In this document: piece by piece, positions 62,458 to 64,000 of the stretch
How positions within the stretch are numbered: the first letter of the stretch is position 1
Layout of the letters: each line of letters begins with the position of its first letter
NCBI GenBank assembly: GCA_050633665.1
Contig: JBOEGY010000005.1
Location: 62,001 to 126,000, forward strand
Reading direction: 5' to 3'
Source: JAUIAI01 sp050633665
GTDB lineage: Bacteria; Pseudomonadota; Gammaproteobacteria; Burkholderiales; Burkholderiaceae_E
DNA length: 64,000 nucleotides
Program-made: the position numbers and the translations under genes
The notes under the pieces: generated by a model
The model's database searches: none
What the model saw: the letters and a program-made list of their open reading frames with translations, nothing else
What the model was told of the DNA's origin: nothing

Positions 62458-62590
62458 TGAATGGCTCCGGCTGGCTTTAATGGGTAACTATATGAGGGTT
62501 ACGGGCTTGATTTCAATAGGTATTCATATTGCGAAATCAACGCGTCTGGCGTCCGCGCGTGATGGGTCACGCCTGGGGGCGATGATTTGT

Positions 62591-63790
62591 TTAATGCACC
62601 CGACGACCTTCTACCCAGACATCGGCAATTGCCGGCATATCGCCGATCTCACGCACCCGCACCAGGTCTGCCCGCAGGCCGATTTTAATCTGCCCGCGGT
62701 CGGTGAGGCCCGCGGCGCGAGCCGGATTGCTGGTAACAGTGGCGATTGCCTTGGGTAAGGCAAGGCCGGCGCACTGAGTCAGCTTCCAGGCGGCGTTGAT
62801 AAGACTAGTCGGGACGTAGTCGGAAGAAAGAATGTCCAGCAAGCCATGACGGGCCAGGTCGGCTGCCGCAACATTGCCTGAGTGCGAGCCGCCGCGCACG
62901 ATGTTCGGCGCGCCAGCGATTGTGACCAATGACAGCTCTTTGGCTTTCCTGGCTGCAACCAGCGTGGTCGGAAACTCGCTGATCGATGCACCCTCCGTAT
63001 GAGCTTGAATTACTTGCTCCTCGGTGGTGTCATCATGAGTGGCCAATGCCAGTCCGGCGTCGATTGCATAACGCCGGAAATACTCCCGATTGGGCTTGGC
63101 ATGCTCGGCCTGACGAGCCGGCGCCAAGGTGATTTCTTCGTCAAAACGCTGCTCGCTCCAGCCTTTCTTGCCGGTGTAATAGGTGCGAGCGTGTTCAATG
63201 TCGGTCCATTGTCGTTGACCCGGTGTGTGATCCATCAGCGAGATCATTTTCAAGCGCGAATTCGCGATGAATGGTTCGAACAGTGCGCGGGCATTGGGTG
63301 CCGGCAATTCGCAACGCACGTGAATCAGGTGTTCGGCGCGCAGAACACCGTGCGCGGCCAGTGAGTCAAGCAGACGCAATATCTCTTGCTGACTGTTGTC
63401 ACGGAACCCGCCGCTATATGGATCGCCTACGCCCAATGCGTCAAAAACGGTGGTGATGCCGGCCGACACAACTTCAGCATCATGGGCGAGCAAAGCCGGT
63501 TGCGCCGGAAACGAGGTTTTCGGACGCGGCATCATGTGTCGCTCAAGATTGTCTGTATGCAATTCGACTAATCCGGCAACAAGCGTGTCGCCATTGGCAT
63601 CGATTGCACCCGGGTCTCTGGTTGAACCGCTATCTATCGCTGTGATTCGGCCACCGACAATTTTGAGGCAGCCGTGAATCACTTCGTCCGCCAGCACCAG
63701 CCGTGCATTTTTGATGATCAGCGGAACCGCACAGTCGGGCGTCGGATGGCCTGGTGTTGCCGGTTCTACAGCGAATGCTTCTGATTTCAA
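62591..63790 (-). CDS. phnM: Phosphonate metabolism protein PhnM (amidohydrolase)
   Basis: This 399-residue PhnM is the diphosphatase acting on alpha-D-ribose 1-methylphosphonate 5-triphosphate in the C-P lyase pathway. 'VAGLVELHTDNLERHMMPRP' carries the first metal ligands; 'TVFDALGVGDPYSGG', 'LMDHTPGQRQW' and 'ALATHDDTT' follow; 'SSDYVPTSLINAAW' closes the site. The start is TTG with GGAGG five bases upstream, directly after the phnL remnant. No other intact phn gene is seen here, so its pathway partners lie outside or are lost. Confidence 0.93.
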   Translation of the reverse strand: MKSEAFAVEPATPGHPTPDCAVPLIIKNARLVLADEVIHGCLKIVGGRITAIDSGSTRDPGAIDANGDTLVAGLVELHTDNLERHMMPRPKTSFPAQPALLAHDAEVVSAGITTVFDALGVGDPYSGGFRDNSQQEILRLLDSLAAHGVLRAEHLIHVRCELPAPNARALFEPFIANSRLKMISLMDHTPGQRQWTDIEHARTYYTGKKGWSEQRFDEEITLAPARQAEHAKPNREYFRRYAIDAGLALATHDDTTEEQVIQAHTEGASISEFPTTLVAARKAKELSLVTIAGAPNIVRGGSHSGNVAAADLARHGLLDILSSDYVPTSLINAAWKLTQCAGLALPKAIATVTSNPARAAGLTDRGQIKIGLRADLVRVREIGDMPAIADVWVEGRRVH

Positions 63791-64000
63791 TCAAACCTCC
63801 ACGCAGCTGTCCGCAACGGTTTCCCGGGCAGCCTGGTCATGAAATATGCCAACAACGGCGGTGCCTGCTTGTTCTGCCTGTCCAAAGAGGCAGCGGGTTC
63901 GTCCGGAAGTAGTCGCGGCGGCCGTGTGATTAACCCACGGGCGATATTGATTCGTTACTGTGCGCCACCGGTAAGCGTCGCTTCTCCAGATACCGTGAAG
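63791..64000 (-). pseudogene. phnL: phnL remnant (C-P lyase ABC-type protein), 5' cut by window edge
   Basis: On the minus strand one frame reads 'ATLTGGAQ', a TAA (63957-63955), then 'RINIARGLI', 'LLPDEPAASLD'; this is the PhnL signature SGGEQQR...DEPTASLD with a stop inside it and a Pro in Walker B. A different frame continues 'AVVGIFHDQAARETVADSC' to the stop at 63793-63791, the PhnL C-terminus. About a dozen residues between the two parts are missing. Stop, frameshift and deletion together show decay. The SD sequence of phnM is kept in its last codons. Confidence 0.8.

Overview
The window is chromosomal DNA of a free-living, probably marine, proteobacterium, most likely a gammaproteobacterium. 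Evidence for this is the yejABEF peptide importer, a YceH (DUF480) protein, the gcvH-gcvP-gcvT order behind a tandem glycine riboswitch, glcDEF, and TRAP and BCCT osmolyte/organic-acid transporters. Coding density is high; no gene-free stretch exceeds about 300 bases. TTG starts with good Shine-Dalgarno (SD) sequences are unusually common. There is no rRNA, CRISPR array, insertion sequence or prophage.

Layout. 1-5 kb: yejABEF peptide ABC importer (yejA cut by the window edge). 5-7.3 kb: pyroglutamyl peptidase, a methyltransferase and a decayed AhpD-like gene. 7.4-12.2 kb: RND efflux adaptor, pump and TetR regulator behind a promoter with a candidate operator. 12.1-15 kb: TauD-type dioxygenase, then alanine dehydrogenase divergent from an Lrp/AsnC regulator. 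15-18 kb: TRAP transporter. 18.1-22 kb: small BapA-like surface protein, hydroxyacyl-CoA dehydrogenase, YceH, SDR.

22-33.4 kb is the most distinctive part, a selenocysteine region. It holds selA, selB and tRNA-Sec (selC) plus three genes with an in-frame UGA. These encode a DsbA/FrnE-like thiol oxidoreductase (UPWC), a peroxiredoxin-like protein (UPYC) and a UGSC-motif protein. The UGSC gene starts an apparent six-gene minus-strand operon: UGSC selenoprotein, a large protein of unknown function, a CaiB-type CoA-transferase, selA, selB, selC. Simple ORF calling breaks or truncates all three selenoprotein genes. No selD lies in the window. A GGDEF/EAL protein sits between the DsbA-like gene and tRNA-Sec.

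33.4-43.4 kb: PhoD phosphatase, MarR-GNAT fusion, BCCT transporter, glycine cleavage genes with riboswitch, EamA exporter. 43.6-50.8 kb: glycolate oxidase glcDEF, a beta-lactamase-fold protein that has lost its catalytic residues, fumarylacetoacetase and a hypothetical protein. Glycolate oxidase and the glycine cleavage system lie close together and could join through glyoxylate and glycine.

50.9-61.2 kb: an MliC-like lipoprotein, then a pyrimidine salvage/catabolism block on the minus strand: URC1-type GTP cyclohydrolase II, URC4 (DUF1688), alkB, upp and codA, next to a BMP-family nucleoside ABC importer. 61.3-64 kb: a lipoprotein, a small membrane protein, phnM, and a decayed phnL at the right edge.
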